In this document: positions 7,672 through 17,033 of the stretch, one piece after another
Layout of the letters: every line of letters begins with the position of its first letter
Position numbering within the stretch: position 1 is the first letter of the stretch
Assembly: GCF_007830495.1 (NCBI RefSeq)
Contig: NZ_VLKW01000004.1
Location: 372,001-436,000, forward strand
Length of the DNA: 64,000 nucleotides
DNA from: Pseudoduganella flava
GTDB lineage: Bacteria > Pseudomonadota > Gammaproteobacteria > Burkholderiales > Burkholderiaceae_D
Reading direction: 5' to 3'
Translations under genes and position numbers: made by a program
Notes under the pieces: model-generated
What the model was told of the DNA's origin: nothing
Seen by the model: the letters and a program-made list of their open reading frames with translations, nothing else
The model's database searches: none

Positions 7672-8535
7672 TCAGACGGCGGCCACCAGTTGCACCGGCG
7701 GTGCGGCGGCGGGCGCCTCGGCCGCGGCCTTGCGGCTGGCGGGCGACTTGCTGCGCGAGCGCGACGGCGGCAGGCGGCGCAGCGTCTTCAGTGCTTCGGC
7801 GTCCTTGATGCCGATCGTGCGCTGATCCACCGTGATCAGGCCGATCTCGTTGAAGGCGGACAGCGTGCGGCTCACGGTCTCGAGCGTCAGCCCCAGGTAG
7901 CTGCCGATCTCGTGACGCGTCATGCGCAGGTTGAACAGCTTGCTCGAATAACCCATCTGCGCGAAGCGGTCGGCCAGCGACACGAGGAAGCGCGCCACGC
8001 GGGCTTCGGCGCTCAGCGCGCCCAGCATGCCGATCATCGCCTGTTCGCGCACCAGTTCGCGGCTCATCACGCCGTACATCATGTGCTCCAGCTCCACGTG
8101 CACGCGGCCCAGCGCCGTCAGCTTCTTGAACGGCAGCAGGATCAGGTCGCAGTCCGACAGCGCCACCGCTTCCGACGAGTAGTGGCGGCTGTGGATGCCG
8201 TCCACGCCCAGCATGTCGCCCTTCATGGGGAAGGAGAGCACCTGCTCGTTGCCGAATTCGTCGATCAGCACGGTTTTCAGGAAGCCCGAGTTGACGATGT
8301 ACAGCGTGTCGAACGGCTGGCCGATCGTGTGGACCCGCTGGCCCGTCTTGAACTGCACGTGCTGGAACAGCAGTTCGTCGGCGTTCATCGAGAACGCGGC
8401 CGGGATGTGCAGGAGGTCGCAGACTTCCTTCAGGTTCGACCAGAGGCGACCCTGGCGCTGGCGGCCTGCCTCCAGTGCGGGCGATTGGGCTGCCGGCGCT
8501 GCGGCTCGGGCTTCGGACATTTGCGTAGGGAGCAT
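7672..8535 (-). CDS. Crp/Fnr family transcriptional regulator
   Basis: The 287-residue protein has an N-terminal cyclic-nucleotide-type beta-roll (about 45-165), a dimer helix, and a C-terminal winged helix with the FNR-like recognition helix ETVSRTLSAF after MTRHEIGSYLGLTL. The ETVSR helix implies FNR-type half-sites (TTGAT). The CxxCxxxxxC cluster of FNR is absent: only one Cys is near the N-terminus (EVCDLL), so an oxygen-labile [4Fe-4S] cluster is unlikely. The last 35 residues are a basic, Ala/Pro-rich tail. A matching TTGAT-type box lies before the usp gene 1.7 kb away. Confidence 0.88.
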   Translation of the reverse strand: MLPTQMSEARAAAPAAQSPALEAGRQRQGRLWSNLKEVCDLLHIPAAFSMNADELLFQHVQFKTGQRVHTIGQPFDTLYIVNSGFLKTVLIDEFGNEQVLSFPMKGDMLGVDGIHSRHYSSEAVALSDCDLILLPFKKLTALGRVHVELEHMMYGVMSRELVREQAMIGMLGALSAEARVARFLVSLADRFAQMGYSSKLFNLRMTRHEIGSYLGLTLETVSRTLSAFNEIGLITVDQRTIGIKDAEALKTLRRLPPSRSRSKSPASRKAAAEAPAAAPPVQLVAAV

Positions 8536-8713
8536 GCTTATCTCCTGGTTTCAGGTCATTTGGATTCGGGACTTCGGATTTAAAAGCGTTTTTATTGGGT
8601 TTTGCGACTACCGGTTATTAAGTCGTTGTCGTCGATTCTTGGAGGAATCCAGGTGGATACTGCGTAGATTCGCGGCAACTTGATTGGAATGGTTTCAGTA
8701 TGCCAACCAGGGG

Positions 8714-8783
8714 GTAGGAAGGATATCGGCATGCGCTGAATATGCCCGTAGGAGCTGCCTCAGGGGTGTAGGAATACTCCTAC
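8714..8783. promoter_or_regulatory. GTAGGA repeat cluster between response regulator and Crp/Fnr gene
   Basis: GTAGGA occurs at 8714, 8748 and 8768, and its inverted form TCCTAC at 8778-8783. The last two make an inverted repeat, TGTAGG-N6-CCTACT, shaped like the sites of NarL/FixJ regulators (compare the GacA site TGTAAG-N6-CTTACA). The region is upstream of the minus-strand Crp/Fnr gene and 67 bp from the end of the response-regulator gene. In 8536-8849 (314 bp, gene-free) nothing else was recognised. Confidence 0.45.
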
Positions 8784-8849
8784 TGGCAAATGCCCGGCTA
8801 CGGGTCGATATCAGAGTGAGAGGAAGGGGGCGCCGCGTGCTGCGGCGCG

Positions 8850-9494
8850 TCAGGTCTTGAAGGGGGACAGAAGCTTGTGTGCGACGGCGTATTGAACCAT
8901 TTCGGAGAGTGAACTCATCCCCATTTTCTGCATGATCCGCGTCTTGTGGGTACTGACGGTTTTTACCGACAGGTGCAGGCTATTTGCAATCTCTGTGATC
9001 GATTTTCCCGATACGAGCAGCGAGAATACTTCGAATTCGCGATCCGACAGCTGTTTATGCAACAGACTTTCATTCGGTGCCATGATATTCAGGGCGAGCT
9101 GCTCGGCCACCTCGGTGCTGATATAAGGCCGGCCCGATGCCACCTTGCGGATCGCGCCGACCAGCTGGGTGCCGGCGCTTTCCTTCGTCAGATACCCCTG
9201 CGCGCCGGCGCGGATCGCCCGCACCGCATATTGCTCCTCCTCGTGCATGGTCAGGATCAGCACGTTCAATTTCGGCGCCTCGCTGCGGATCTGGCGTATC
9301 AGGTCGACGCCGCTGCGGCCGGGCATCGACAGGTCGAGCAGCAGCAGGTCGAAACCGCCCTGGCGCACGTGCCGCAGGACTTCGAAGCCGTCGACGGCTT
9401 CGCCGACGATGTCGATGTCCGGCGCGCCGTCGAGGATGCGCTTCAGGCCTTCGCGCATGATGGTGTGGTCGTCTGCGATGACTATTCTGATCAT
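8850..9494 (-). CDS. NarL/FixJ-type response regulator (orphan)
   Basis: The 214-residue protein has a receiver domain (1-120) with acidic DD at 8-9, phospho-acceptor Asp54 in LLLLDLSMPG, Thr82 and Lys104, and a C-terminal LuxR-type helix-turn-helix (about 147-210) with LSDREFEVFSLLVSGKS. No histidine kinase is adjacent, so its partner must be encoded elsewhere. It lies between a Crp/Fnr regulator and a universal stress protein, all on the minus strand, suggesting a respiration or redox stress cluster. Confidence 0.92.
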   Translation of the reverse strand: MIRIVIADDHTIMREGLKRILDGAPDIDIVGEAVDGFEVLRHVRQGGFDLLLLDLSMPGRSGVDLIRQIRSEAPKLNVLILTMHEEEQYAVRAIRAGAQGYLTKESAGTQLVGAIRKVASGRPYISTEVAEQLALNIMAPNESLLHKQLSDREFEVFSLLVSGKSITEIANSLHLSVKTVSTHKTRIMQKMGMSSLSEMVQYAVAHKLLSPFKT

Positions 9495-9588
9495 GGGTGG
9501 GTTCGGTGAGGTCTCCGGTATTCACCGCGGCGTGCCGTGGCCGCGGATCGACGCGGACTGCGCGGCGCCATGCCGTGGTGCGGCAAGC

Positions 9589-10056
9589 TTATTCCGGCAG
9601 GGGTTCCTTCAGCAGGCGGTGCACCAGCACCGGAATTTTGGAATGGGACAGCACTTTATTGGTGACGCTGCCAAGCAATAACTGGCCCCAGCCGCTGCGT
9701 CCATGCGATCCCATGAAGATCAGGTCACATCCTTTTTGCGTGGCGATCTCGACGATCTTCAGCGCGGCGCTTTCGGAAAACGCCGTCATGCTTTCGCACT
9801 GCACGCCCTTGCGTGCACAGGAATCGACGATCGATTGAACGTGGTCGCGGCCGGCACGCTGCATCGCGCTCCGATACTCTTCTTCGCTGGGATAACTGGG
9901 CGGGATGATCTCGACATAGATCGGATATTGATATTCCGGCGCGACGAACAGCGCGAGCACCTCGGCGCCCAGTTGCTGGGCGAATTGCACGCCCGCGCAG
10001 GCGGTCATCCGCGAGACGGCCGATCCGTCGGTGGTAATCAGAATTTTCCGGTACAT
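9589..10056 (-). CDS. Universal stress protein (UspA family)
   Basis: The 155-residue protein begins MYRKILITTDGS, the usual Usp first strand, and carries the ATP-binding GSHGRSGWGQLLLGS motif near residue 120. The G-2x-G-9x-G(S/T) pattern marks the nucleotide-binding Usp subgroup. A GAGGAG ribosome site precedes the chosen ATG; a longer upstream extension has no support. Related genes are induced under oxygen limitation by FNR-type regulators, and a TTGAT-N4-CTCAA box lies about 180 bp upstream. Confidence 0.92.
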   Translation of the reverse strand: MYRKILITTDGSAVSRMTACAGVQFAQQLGAEVLALFVAPEYQYPIYVEIIPPSYPSEEEYRSAMQRAGRDHVQSIVDSCARKGVQCESMTAFSESAALKIVEIATQKGCDLIFMGSHGRSGWGQLLLGSVTNKVLSHSKIPVLVHRLLKEPLPE

Positions 10057-10232
10057 GCGGTCTCCTCGGAGGAGGTATTGCACGAAGCATCGGCAGGACG
10101 CCACCGCGGCGCACCGCGGCAAGCGCGCCATAGCCAGCCATAGCCCACAGCGGCGGCATGAGCTCTGCCATGCAGCACGCGCTCCAGATCACATTGTAGT
10201 CCCGATTGCAGTTCTTGTCTGGATGTAAAGAC

Positions 10233-10246
10233 TTGATCTTCCTCAA
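10233..10246. promoter_or_regulatory. FNR/ANR-type box in the usp-cheZ divergent region
   Basis: TTGAT CTTC CTCAA differs from the consensus TTGAT-N4-ATCAA at one position. It lies in the 449-bp gene-free gap 10057-10505 between minus-strand usp and plus-strand cheZ and is closer to usp. The rest of the gap holds a GTTTAAAC palindrome near 10366 and weak promoter-like text (TACACT near 10408), but nothing firm. Confidence 0.55.
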
Positions 10247-10505
10247 GGAGGGATGAGCTTGCTGGAAAACTTGCCGGCAACGCCATGTTTGTACAAGACA
10301 AATACCCTTCGCTGCACCGCAACCCAAATACAACAGAAAGAGCGCCTTTTCCAGCCGGGGTCCAAAGTTTAAACGGACCGACATTGAACTTACGGGCGGC
10401 GCCCTGCTACACTCGCGGAAGTGCGTTAATATTGCCGAGCGTCATCACGACAGTGCTTCAGGCAGTTGACGGGAAGCAATTTATTGATTATGGAGAAGCA
10501 GGGAT

Positions 10506-11342
10506 ATGACCGACGCCGCTGATGATTTCGACGCATTATTCGAGGAAGTGTCCGCTCAGCGCGGGGCTGCGGCCCCCGCTCCGGCACCGGCTCCCGCGCC
10601 GGCCGCCGCCGCGGAAGACGACCTGGAAAGTCTGTTCGACGAGATCTCCTCCTCGCGTACGGAGCCCGCGCCCGCCGCGGCTGCACCCGCTCCCGCAGCG
10701 CCTGCAGCCCCGGCCGCCGCGCCCGCGGCCGAGGAAGGCCAGAATGACGGCAGCATGTTCGAGCGCCTGGGCGGCATCGTTCGCCTGCTGCACGACTCGC
10801 TGCGCGAACTGGGTTACGACAAGGCGCTGACGGAAGCGTCGAGCGCCATCGTCGATGCGCAGGACCGCCTGGAATACGTGGCATCGCTGACCGAGCAGGC
10901 TGCCAACAAGGTGCTGAACACGCTGGACGACGGCATGCCCGCGCAGGACGTGCTGTCGAAAAAGTCGAAGGAAATGGAAGATCGCTGGGCCGCGCTGTTC
11001 GAAGGCAAGCTCAGCATCGAGGAATTCAAGGCGCTCGCGGGTGATTCGCGCGCGTTCGCGCAGGCAGTGTCCGAAGCGACCGAGGCCGAGAAGGCCCGCC
11101 TGCTGGAAATCATGATGGCACAGGACTTCCAGGACATCACCGGCCAGCTGATCAAGAAGGTCGTGGCGATCACGAAGACGGTCGAGCAGGAACTGGCGCA
11201 GCTGTTGAAGGACAACGCGCCGGCCGGGGTGCGCGAGAAGATCGCGCAGAAAGAGGTGTCGCTGATGACCGGCCCGTCGGCTCCGTCCGTGGCGCTGAGC
11301 CAGGACAGTGTCGATGATCTGCTTGCGGACTTGGGGTTCTGA
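10506..11342 (+). CDS. cheZ: CheZ, CheY-P phosphatase
   Basis: The 278-residue protein has an Ala/Pro-rich N-terminal tail (about 20-78) followed by the CheZ four-helix bundle. Catalytic residues are Asp210 and Gln214 in AQDFQDITGQLIKKVV, spaced as in Escherichia coli CheZ Asp143/Gln147. The C-terminal DDLLADLGF is the CheY-binding peptide. CheZ dephosphorylates CheY-P. The Ala/Pro tail is an addition relative to E. coli CheZ (214 residues). GGAGAAGCAGGG precedes the ATG. The stop overlaps the cheA start by one base, so the two are translationally coupled. No cheY, cheW or receptor gene is adjacent. Confidence 0.93.
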   Translation: MTDAADDFDALFEEVSAQRGAAAPAPAPAPAPAAAAEDDLESLFDEISSSRTEPAPAAAAPAPAAPAAPAAAPAAEEGQNDGSMFERLGGIVRLLHDSLRELGYDKALTEASSAIVDAQDRLEYVASLTEQAANKVLNTLDDGMPAQDVLSKKSKEMEDRWAALFEGKLSIEEFKALAGDSRAFAQAVSEATEAEKARLLEIMMAQDFQDITGQLIKKVVAITKTVEQELAQLLKDNAPAGVREKIAQKEVSLMTGPSAPSVALSQDSVDDLLADLGF

Positions 11343-13243
11343 TGGACGATATGCTGAAAGAGTTCGTCGTTGAGGCGATGGACCTGGCGGTCAACGTCGA
11401 GGAGCACCTGCTCCAGCTCGAACGTGACCCGACCAACAAGGAAACGCTGAACGCCGTGTTCCGCTCGTTCCACACCATCAAGGGTGGTGCGGGCTTTATG
11501 AACCTGGGCGCGCTGGTGTCCGCCTGCCACCTGACGGAAAACCTGTTCGACGCGCTGCGCACGGGCGCCGCGCCGGTGACGCCGCTGTCGATCGAGGCGG
11601 CGCTGCAGGCATCCGGCTTCGTGGCCGACCAGCTCGCCGAGCTGAGCAACGGCGCTGCGCCGGAAAGCCTGCCGACGCTGCCGGCCGACCTCGAGCAGAT
11701 CCTGACGGATGCGATCAACGGCAAGGAAACGTCGGGCAAGCCGGCCGCCAAGGCCGCTCCGGCACCGGCAGCGGCACCAGTGGCCGCCGCACCGGCGCCC
11801 GCCGCTGCCGCGCCGGTTGCAAGCGCACCGTCCGCCGGTGGCCTCGACTGGGAATCGATGTATGAAGCGGTGGTCCCGCCGGGCACGTACACCCGCCCGG
11901 CCGGCGCTCCCGCCGCCGTGGCTGCCCCGGCCCCGGTCGCCGCTGCCGCACCCGTTGCCGCCGCCGCCGCCGCCGCGCCTGCCGCAGCCGAAGCTGCGCC
12001 AGGCAAGAAGTGGGACGGTGTCGAGCGTCGCGAGGACAACAAGGCGCACGCCGCACCGGCCAAGGAAGAAAGCATCCGTATCGACGCGGTCAAGCTGGAC
12101 GCGCTGCTGGAAGTGGCCGGCGAGTCCGTGCAGGCCGCCAACCAGGCAGCCGTGCTGCTGGAACGCCTGCAGCAGTTCAAGTTCGAGGGCCAGGCCGCCA
12201 CGCTGATGTCGGCCTTGACCGAGACGCTGGAACGCGCGTCGCGCTACTCGACGGAACTGCAGCGTGCCACGCTGGCGACCCGCATGCAGCCGGTCGGCCG
12301 CCTGTTCCAGAAGTTCCCGCGCCTCGTGCGCGAACTGGCGAAGGACCTGGGCAAGGAAGTCGAACTGGTCATCGAGGGCGCGGAAACGGAAGTGGACCGC
12401 GTCGTCGTCGACAGCCTGTACGACCCGCTCGTGCACATGCTGCGCAACGCGCTGGACCACGGCGTCGAAGGCCCGGATGCGCGCGTTGCCGCGGGCAAGA
12501 ATCCGAAGGCGACGATCCTGTTGAAAGCATGGCAGGAAGCGAACAGCGTCATGATCGTGCTGCAGGACGACGGCAAGGGCATGGACCCGGTCGCGCTGCG
12601 CCGCAAGGCGGGCGAAAAGGGCCTGATCTCGCCGACCGCGAACATGACGGACGAGGAATCGTACCAGCTGGTGTTCCTGCCGGGCTTCTCGACGAAGGAA
12701 GTGGCGTCGTCGGTGTCCGGCCGCGGCGTGGGCATGGACGTGGTGAAGACGGCCGTCGAGAAGAACCGCGGCGCGATCCACATCGATTCCGCGCTGGGCA
12801 AGGGCACCAAGTTCGCCATCCGCCTGCCGATCGAGCTGTCGATCGTGCCGACGATGCTGGTGTCGACGTCGGGCGCGCTGCTGGCGCTGCCGATGGCCGT
12901 CGTCGAGCGCGTCGTGGAACTGCCGGAAACCTTCAACGAAGTGGGCGGTGCGCCCGTAATGAAGGACCAGGGCCGTCCGCTGCCGGTCCGTTCGCTGGCC
13001 AATGCGCTCGGCTACGAGCTGTCGACGGAACGCGTCGGCATCGTCATCAACGCGCCGCAGCCGTACATCCTGGCCGTGGGCGCCGTCGACGGCACCGCCG
13101 ACCTGGTGATCAAGCCGATGACCGCGCTGACCGTGGAAGGCGTGACCGGTACCGCACGCTCGGCCGAAGGCGAGCTGGTGCTCGTCGTGGGCCTATCGTT
13201 CCTGATGGATGGTTGCAGGAGCAGCGTGCGCATGGCAGCATAA
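11342..13243 (+). CDS. cheA: CheA, chemotaxis histidine kinase (no recognisable P2 domain)
   Basis: The 633-residue protein has an HPt domain with phospho-acceptor His44 (FRSFHTIKGGAGF), a long Ala/Pro linker (about 132-240) in place of a CheY-binding P2 domain, a dimerisation domain (about 245-320), an HATPase domain with HMLRNALDHGVE, DDGKGMD and GRGVGMDVVK, and a C-terminal CheW-like domain (about 495-630). It would phosphorylate CheY. The linker contains one conserved-looking island (DWESMYEAVVPPGTYTRP). It is the second gene of a cheZ-cheA pair closed by a terminator, so this is a minimal locus that must use CheW, CheY and receptors from elsewhere. Confidence 0.93.
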   Translation: MDDMLKEFVVEAMDLAVNVEEHLLQLERDPTNKETLNAVFRSFHTIKGGAGFMNLGALVSACHLTENLFDALRTGAAPVTPLSIEAALQASGFVADQLAELSNGAAPESLPTLPADLEQILTDAINGKETSGKPAAKAAPAPAAAPVAAAPAPAAAAPVASAPSAGGLDWESMYEAVVPPGTYTRPAGAPAAVAAPAPVAAAAPVAAAAAAAPAAAEAAPGKKWDGVERREDNKAHAAPAKEESIRIDAVKLDALLEVAGESVQAANQAAVLLERLQQFKFEGQAATLMSALTETLERASRYSTELQRATLATRMQPVGRLFQKFPRLVRELAKDLGKEVELVIEGAETEVDRVVVDSLYDPLVHMLRNALDHGVEGPDARVAAGKNPKATILLKAWQEANSVMIVLQDDGKGMDPVALRRKAGEKGLISPTANMTDEESYQLVFLPGFSTKEVASSVSGRGVGMDVVKTAVEKNRGAIHIDSALGKGTKFAIRLPIELSIVPTMLVSTSGALLALPMAVVERVVELPETFNEVGGAPVMKDQGRPLPVRSLANALGYELSTERVGIVINAPQPYILAVGAVDGTADLVIKPMTALTVEGVTGTARSAEGELVLVVGLSFLMDGCRSSVRMAA

Positions 13244-13270
13244 GTAGTTTGCCAAGCAAGTCACCCCAAA

Positions 13271-13300
13271 AGCCTGCGACGCAAATCGCAGGCTTTTTTT
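13271..13300 (+). terminator. Terminator after cheA
   Basis: AGCCTGCGA, loop CGCAAA, TCGCAGGCT, followed by a T run. It begins 28 bp after the cheA stop. Confidence 0.9.
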
Positions 13301-13312
13301 ATTTCCCAAATT

Positions 13313-13366
13313 CGGGGTCTGACCCCGTTTTCAGGAAATATTGCTCAAATTCGGGGTCTGCCCCCG
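13313..13366. repeat. Modular palindromic repeat, GGGGTCTGACCCC type
   Basis: CGGGGTCTGACCCCG (13313-13327) and CGGGGTCTGCCCCCG (13352-13366) bracket a core TTTTCAGGAAATATTGC that resembles the core of the GGGACTGTCCC-type copies. The second palindrome has one mismatch. It lies between the cheA terminator and the leuC promoter. Confidence 0.75.
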
Positions 13367-13476
13367 TTTTTGGGGAACATTTTTGCAGCATCGGCGCCCT
13401 AGGCGCGCAGCAGTAAAACGCAAGGGACAGCGGCCCACAAGGCGGAAAGTCGGCTTGTTTTGCAGCGCACAAACTG

Positions 13477-13485
13477 TGGCATAAT
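13477..13485 (+). promoter_or_regulatory. Extended -10 promoter of leuC
   Basis: TGGCATAAT is an extended -10 (TGn plus CATAAT). A weak TTGTTT lies upstream at 13455-13460 with 19 bp spacing. It would start the transcript about 33 bp before leuC. No leader peptide rich in Leu codons was found, so classical attenuation is not supported. Confidence 0.45.
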
Positions 13486-13524
13486 CAAAATGGAATCCTC
13501 TCACACAGGCAGTAAGCAGCAATC

Positions 13525-14925
13525 ATGAAGACGCTTTACGACAAACTCTGGGAATCCCATGTGGTGCGTACCGAGGAAGACGGCACCGCCATCCTGTACA
13601 TCGACCGCCACCTCGTCCACGAAGTCACCAGCCCGCAGGCATTCGACGGCCTGCGCGCCGCCGGCCGCAAGCCGTGGCGCCTGTCGGCCAACCTGGCCGT
13701 GGCGGACCACAACGTGCCCACCACCGACCGCTCGCACGGCATTGCCGACCCGGTCTCGCGCCTGCAGGTCGAAACGCTCGACAACAACACCAAGGAGTAC
13801 GGCGTCACGTACTTCGGCATGAACGACAAGCGTCAGGGCATCGTCCACGTGATCGGCCCTGAGCAGGGCGCGACCCTGCCGGGCATGACGGTCGTCTGCG
13901 GCGACTCGCACACGTCCACGCACGGCGCGTTCGGCGCGCTGGCGCACGGCATCGGCACGTCCGAGGTCGAGCACGTGCTGGCCACGCAGACGCTGCTGGC
14001 CAAGAAATCGAAAGCGATGCTGGTGCAGGTCGACGGCGAACTGCCGGCCGGCGTCACCGCCAAGGACATCGTGCTCGCCGTGATCGGCAAGATCGGTACC
14101 GCGGGCGGTACCGGCTATGCGATCGAGTTCGCCGGTTCGACGATCCGTTCGCTGTCGATGGAAGGCCGCATGACGGTCTGTAACATGGCGATCGAAGCGG
14201 GCGCGCGCGCCGGCATGGTGGCCGTCGACGACACCACGATCGACTACGTCAAGGGCCGCCCGTTCGCACCGGTGGGTCCGCACTGGGACCGCGCCGTCGA
14301 GTACTGGCGCACGCTGCATAGCGACCCGGGCGCGAAGTTCGACATGGTCGTCACGCTCAACGCGCAGGATATCCGCCCGCAGGTCACTTGGGGCACGTCG
14401 CCGGAGATGGTCGTGCCGGTCGATGGCCGCGTGCCCGATCCCGACCAGGAAAAGGATGCCGTCAAGCGCGACGCGATGGAAAAGGCGCTCGTCTACATGG
14501 GCCTGAAACCCAACACGGCGATCGAGGACATCCGCATCGACAAGGTCTTCATCGGCTCGTGCACCAACTCGCGCATCGAGGACTTGCGCGCCGCCGCCGC
14601 CATCGTGCGCGGCAAGCAGCGCGCCTCCAACGTGAAGCTGGCGATGGTCGTGCCGGGTTCCGGCCTCGTGAAGGAACAGGCCGAGCGCGAAGGCCTCGAC
14701 ACGATCTTCAAGGCCGCCGGCTTCGAATGGCGCGAGCCGGGCTGCTCGATGTGCCTGGCGATGAACGCCGACCGGCTGGACCCGGGCGAGCGCTGCGCGT
14801 CGACGTCGAACCGTAATTTCGAAGGCCGCCAGGGGCAGGGGGGGCGTACCCACCTCGTCTCGCCCGCAATGGCCGCCGCGGCCGGTATCGCCGGTCATTT
14901 TGTCGACGTTCGCGTGCTGCGCTGA
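13525..14925 (+). CDS. leuC: 3-isopropylmalate dehydratase large subunit
   Basis: The 466-residue, full-length LeuC interconverts 2- and 3-isopropylmalate in leucine synthesis, together with LeuD. The [4Fe-4S] ligands are Cys346 (GSCTNSR), Cys407 and Cys410 (GCSMCLAMN). The start [14 protein letters not shown] is the family N-terminus. leuD follows after a small lipoprotein gene, then leuB: the leucine branch is co-located, with leuA elsewhere. Confidence 0.97.
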   Translation: MKTLYDKLWESHVVRTEEDGTAILYIDRHLVHEVTSPQAFDGLRAAGRKPWRLSANLAVADHNVPTTDRSHGIADPVSRLQVETLDNNTKEYGVTYFGMNDKRQGIVHVIGPEQGATLPGMTVVCGDSHTSTHGAFGALAHGIGTSEVEHVLATQTLLAKKSKAMLVQVDGELPAGVTAKDIVLAVIGKIGTAGGTGYAIEFAGSTIRSLSMEGRMTVCNMAIEAGARAGMVAVDDTTIDYVKGRPFAPVGPHWDRAVEYWRTLHSDPGAKFDMVVTLNAQDIRPQVTWGTSPEMVVPVDGRVPDPDQEKDAVKRDAMEKALVYMGLKPNTAIEDIRIDKVFIGSCTNSRIEDLRAAAAIVRGKQRASNVKLAMVVPGSGLVKEQAEREGLDTIFKAAGFEWREPGCSMCLAMNADRLDPGERCASTSNRNFEGRQGQGGRTHLVSPAMAAAAGIAGHFVDVRVLR

Positions 14926-14947
14926 TCGCGCGCCGCTGACGTGTTTG

Positions 14948-15010
14948 ACCCCAACGGCAAAGGCCGGGGTCAGACCCGGCGGGTCTGACCCCAGGGTTTG
15001 CACTTGGGGT
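14948..15010. repeat. Nested inverted-repeat element, copy 1 (leuC-entericidin gap)
   Basis: The 63-bp element has outer arms ACCCCAA / TTGGGGT and inner 12-bp arms GGGGTCAGACCC / GGGTCTGACCCC separated by GGC. The reverse complement matches the element at 27311-27372 over almost its full length. It sits between co-directional genes of the leucine cluster and could act as an mRNA hairpin. Confidence 0.8.
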
Positions 15011-15064
15011 AAAAGCTTGAGTTCCCAACGCTTTCAAAAGAAGCTTTCAAGAGAAGTCCGAATC

Positions 15065-15187
15065 ATGAAAACCCTGTTCGCTATCGCCATCGCCACCCTC
15101 GTCCTCACGGGCTGCAACACCGTCGCCGGTTTCGGCAAGGACGTGCAGAAGGTTGGCCAGGTCGTCGAAGGCGCCGGCAAGAAATAA
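15065..15187 (+). CDS. Entericidin A/B-type small lipoprotein
   Basis: The 40-residue protein has a lipoprotein signal (LVLTGC, lipid Cys16) and the entericidin tail [15 protein letters not shown]. Entericidins are small cell-envelope lipoproteins, in E. coli a toxin-antidote pair under osmotic control. Here a single copy stands between leuC and leuD, 43 bp before leuD; no partner peptide is seen. The role is unknown beyond envelope location. Confidence 0.85.
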   Translation: MKTLFAIAIATLVLTGCNTVAGFGKDVQKVGQVVEGAGKK

Positions 15188-15230
15188 CACCGAGCATGGC
15201 CACGCCGCCGTGCTCCACCAAGAGAGCAGC

Positions 15231-15878
15231 ATGGAAAAATTTACGATCTACGAGGGCCTGGTCGCTCCGCTCGACCGCCCGAACGTCGACACCGACGCCA
15301 TCATTCCGAAGCAGTTCCTGAAGTCGATCCGCCGCACGGGCTTCGGCCCGAACCTGTTCGACGAATGGCGCTACCTGGACCACGGCGAGCCCGGCATGGA
15401 CAACGAGCGTCGTCCGCTGAACCCGGACTTCGTGCTGAACCAGCCGCGCTACCAGGGCGCGTCGATCCTCCTGACGCGCAAGAACTTCGGCTGCGGCTCG
15501 TCGCGCGAGCATGCGCCGTGGGCGCTGGAGCAGTACGGCTTCCGGGCGATCCTGGCGCCGAGCTTCGCCGACATCTTCTTCAACAACTGCTTCAAGAACG
15601 GCCTGCTGCCGGTCGTGTTATCCGAAGCGCAGATCGATCATCTGTTCGACGAAATCAAGGCCTTCCCCGGCTACCGCCTGGTGGTGGACCTTGAACAGCA
15701 GCGCATCCTGTCCAAGGACGGCAAGATCTCCTACCCCTTCCAGGTCGACGCCTTCCGCAAATACTGCCTGATGAACGGCCTCGACGACATTGGCCTGACC
15801 CTGCGCCACGCCGACACGATCCGCGCGTTCGAAGAGCGTCATCTGGCAAGCCAGCCGTGGTTGGCCAACTCGATCTGA
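15231..15878 (+). CDS. leuD: 3-isopropylmalate dehydratase small subunit
   Basis: The 215-residue LeuD swivel subunit begins [20 protein letters not shown], the family N-terminus. It includes [15 protein letters not shown], the substrate-recognition loop region. It pairs with LeuC to form the isomerase. The start at 15231 follows AAGAGAG; an upstream in-frame ATG would run through the entericidin end and is not supported. leuB starts 10 bp later. Confidence 0.96.
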   Translation: MEKFTIYEGLVAPLDRPNVDTDAIIPKQFLKSIRRTGFGPNLFDEWRYLDHGEPGMDNERRPLNPDFVLNQPRYQGASILLTRKNFGCGSSREHAPWALEQYGFRAILAPSFADIFFNNCFKNGLLPVVLSEAQIDHLFDEIKAFPGYRLVVDLEQQRILSKDGKISYPFQVDAFRKYCLMNGLDDIGLTLRHADTIRAFEERHLASQPWLANSI

Positions 15879-15888
15879 TAACAAGACT

Positions 15889-16962
15889 ATGAAAATCGCA
15901 ATCCTGCCGGGCGACGGCATCGGCCCCGAAATCGTCACCCAGGCCGTCAAGGTGCTGAACGCACTGGACGAAAAATTTGAGCTGGAAACCGCGCCGGTCG
16001 GCGGCGCCGGCTACGAAGCGTCGGGCCACCCGCTGCCGGAAGCCACGCTGGCGCTGGCGAAAGCGGCCGACGCTGTGCTGTTCGGCGCCGTCGGCGACTG
16101 GAAGTACGACACCCTCGATCGTCCGCTGCGCCCGGAACAGGCGATCCTCGGCCTGCGCAAGAACCTGGGCCTGTTCGCCAACCTGCGTCCCGCGATCCTG
16201 TATCCGGAACTGGCCGGCGCCTCCACGCTGAAACCGGAAGTCGTGTCGGGCCTGGACATCCTGATCATCCGCGAACTGACCGGCGACATTTATTTCGGCC
16301 AGCCGCGCGGCGTGCGCGAATGCCCGGACGGTCCGTTCAAGGGCCAGCGCGAAGGCTTCGACACGATGCGCTATGCGGAAGGCGAGATCCGCCGCATCGC
16401 CCACGTGGCGTTCCAGGCGGCGCAAAAGCGCGACAAGCGCCTGACGTCCGTCGACAAGGCCAATGTGCTCGAGACGTTCCAGTTCTGGAAGGACATCGTC
16501 ACCGATGTGCACAAGGAGTATCCGGACGTCGCGCTCGATCACATGTACGTCGACAACGCCGCGATGCAGCTGGTCCGCGCGCCGAAAAAATTCGACGTGA
16601 TCGTGACCGGCAATATGTTCGGCGACATCCTGTCCGACGCGGCCGCGATGCTGACCGGTTCGATCGGCATGCTGCCTTCCGCTTCGCTGGACGCCAACAA
16701 CAAGGGCCTGTACGAACCGTCGCACGGCTCGGCGCCTGACATCGCCGGCAAGGGCATCGCCAACCCGCTGGCGACGATCCTTTCCGCCGCGATGATGCTG
16801 CGCTTCTCACTGGGCAAGCCGGAACAGGCCGACCGCATCGAGAACGCCGTCAAGGCCGTGCTGGCGCAGGGTCTGCGCACGGGCGACATCCACGAGGCGG
16901 GCACCACGAAGGTAGGCACCGAGCAGATGGGCGACGCGGTCGTGAAGGCGCTGGCGAAATAA
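15889..16962 (+). CDS. leuB: 3-isopropylmalate dehydrogenase
   Basis: The 357-residue LeuB catalyses the NAD-dependent oxidative decarboxylation of 3-isopropylmalate. The frame opens with [15 protein letters not shown]. Other hallmarks are the Arg residues of [30 protein letters not shown], and the metal-binding Asp residues of [17 protein letters not shown] specificity is suggested by [14 protein letters not shown]. It is the last leu gene in the cluster; asd follows after 71 bp. Confidence 0.97.
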   Translation: MKIAILPGDGIGPEIVTQAVKVLNALDEKFELETAPVGGAGYEASGHPLPEATLALAKAADAVLFGAVGDWKYDTLDRPLRPEQAILGLRKNLGLFANLRPAILYPELAGASTLKPEVVSGLDILIIRELTGDIYFGQPRGVRECPDGPFKGQREGFDTMRYAEGEIRRIAHVAFQAAQKRDKRLTSVDKANVLETFQFWKDIVTDVHKEYPDVALDHMYVDNAAMQLVRAPKKFDVIVTGNMFGDILSDAAAMLTGSIGMLPSASLDANNKGLYEPSHGSAPDIAGKGIANPLATILSAAMMLRFSLGKPEQADRIENAVKAVLAQGLRTGDIHEAGTTKVGTEQMGDAVVKALAK

Positions 16963-17033
16963 CGGCTGTGCACCGAATGCGCAAGACGCGCGTTAGACGA
17001 CAACACATTCATAAAATTCAAGGGTAAATCAAC

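Noticed and set aside
10366-10410. A possible sigma-28 flagellar promoter before cheZ (AAAGTTT)
   Set aside because: The -10 half GCCGATAA is absent at N11 spacing.
13381-13524. Leader-peptide attenuation before leuC
   Set aside because: No short frame with Leu codons and no alternative hairpins were found.
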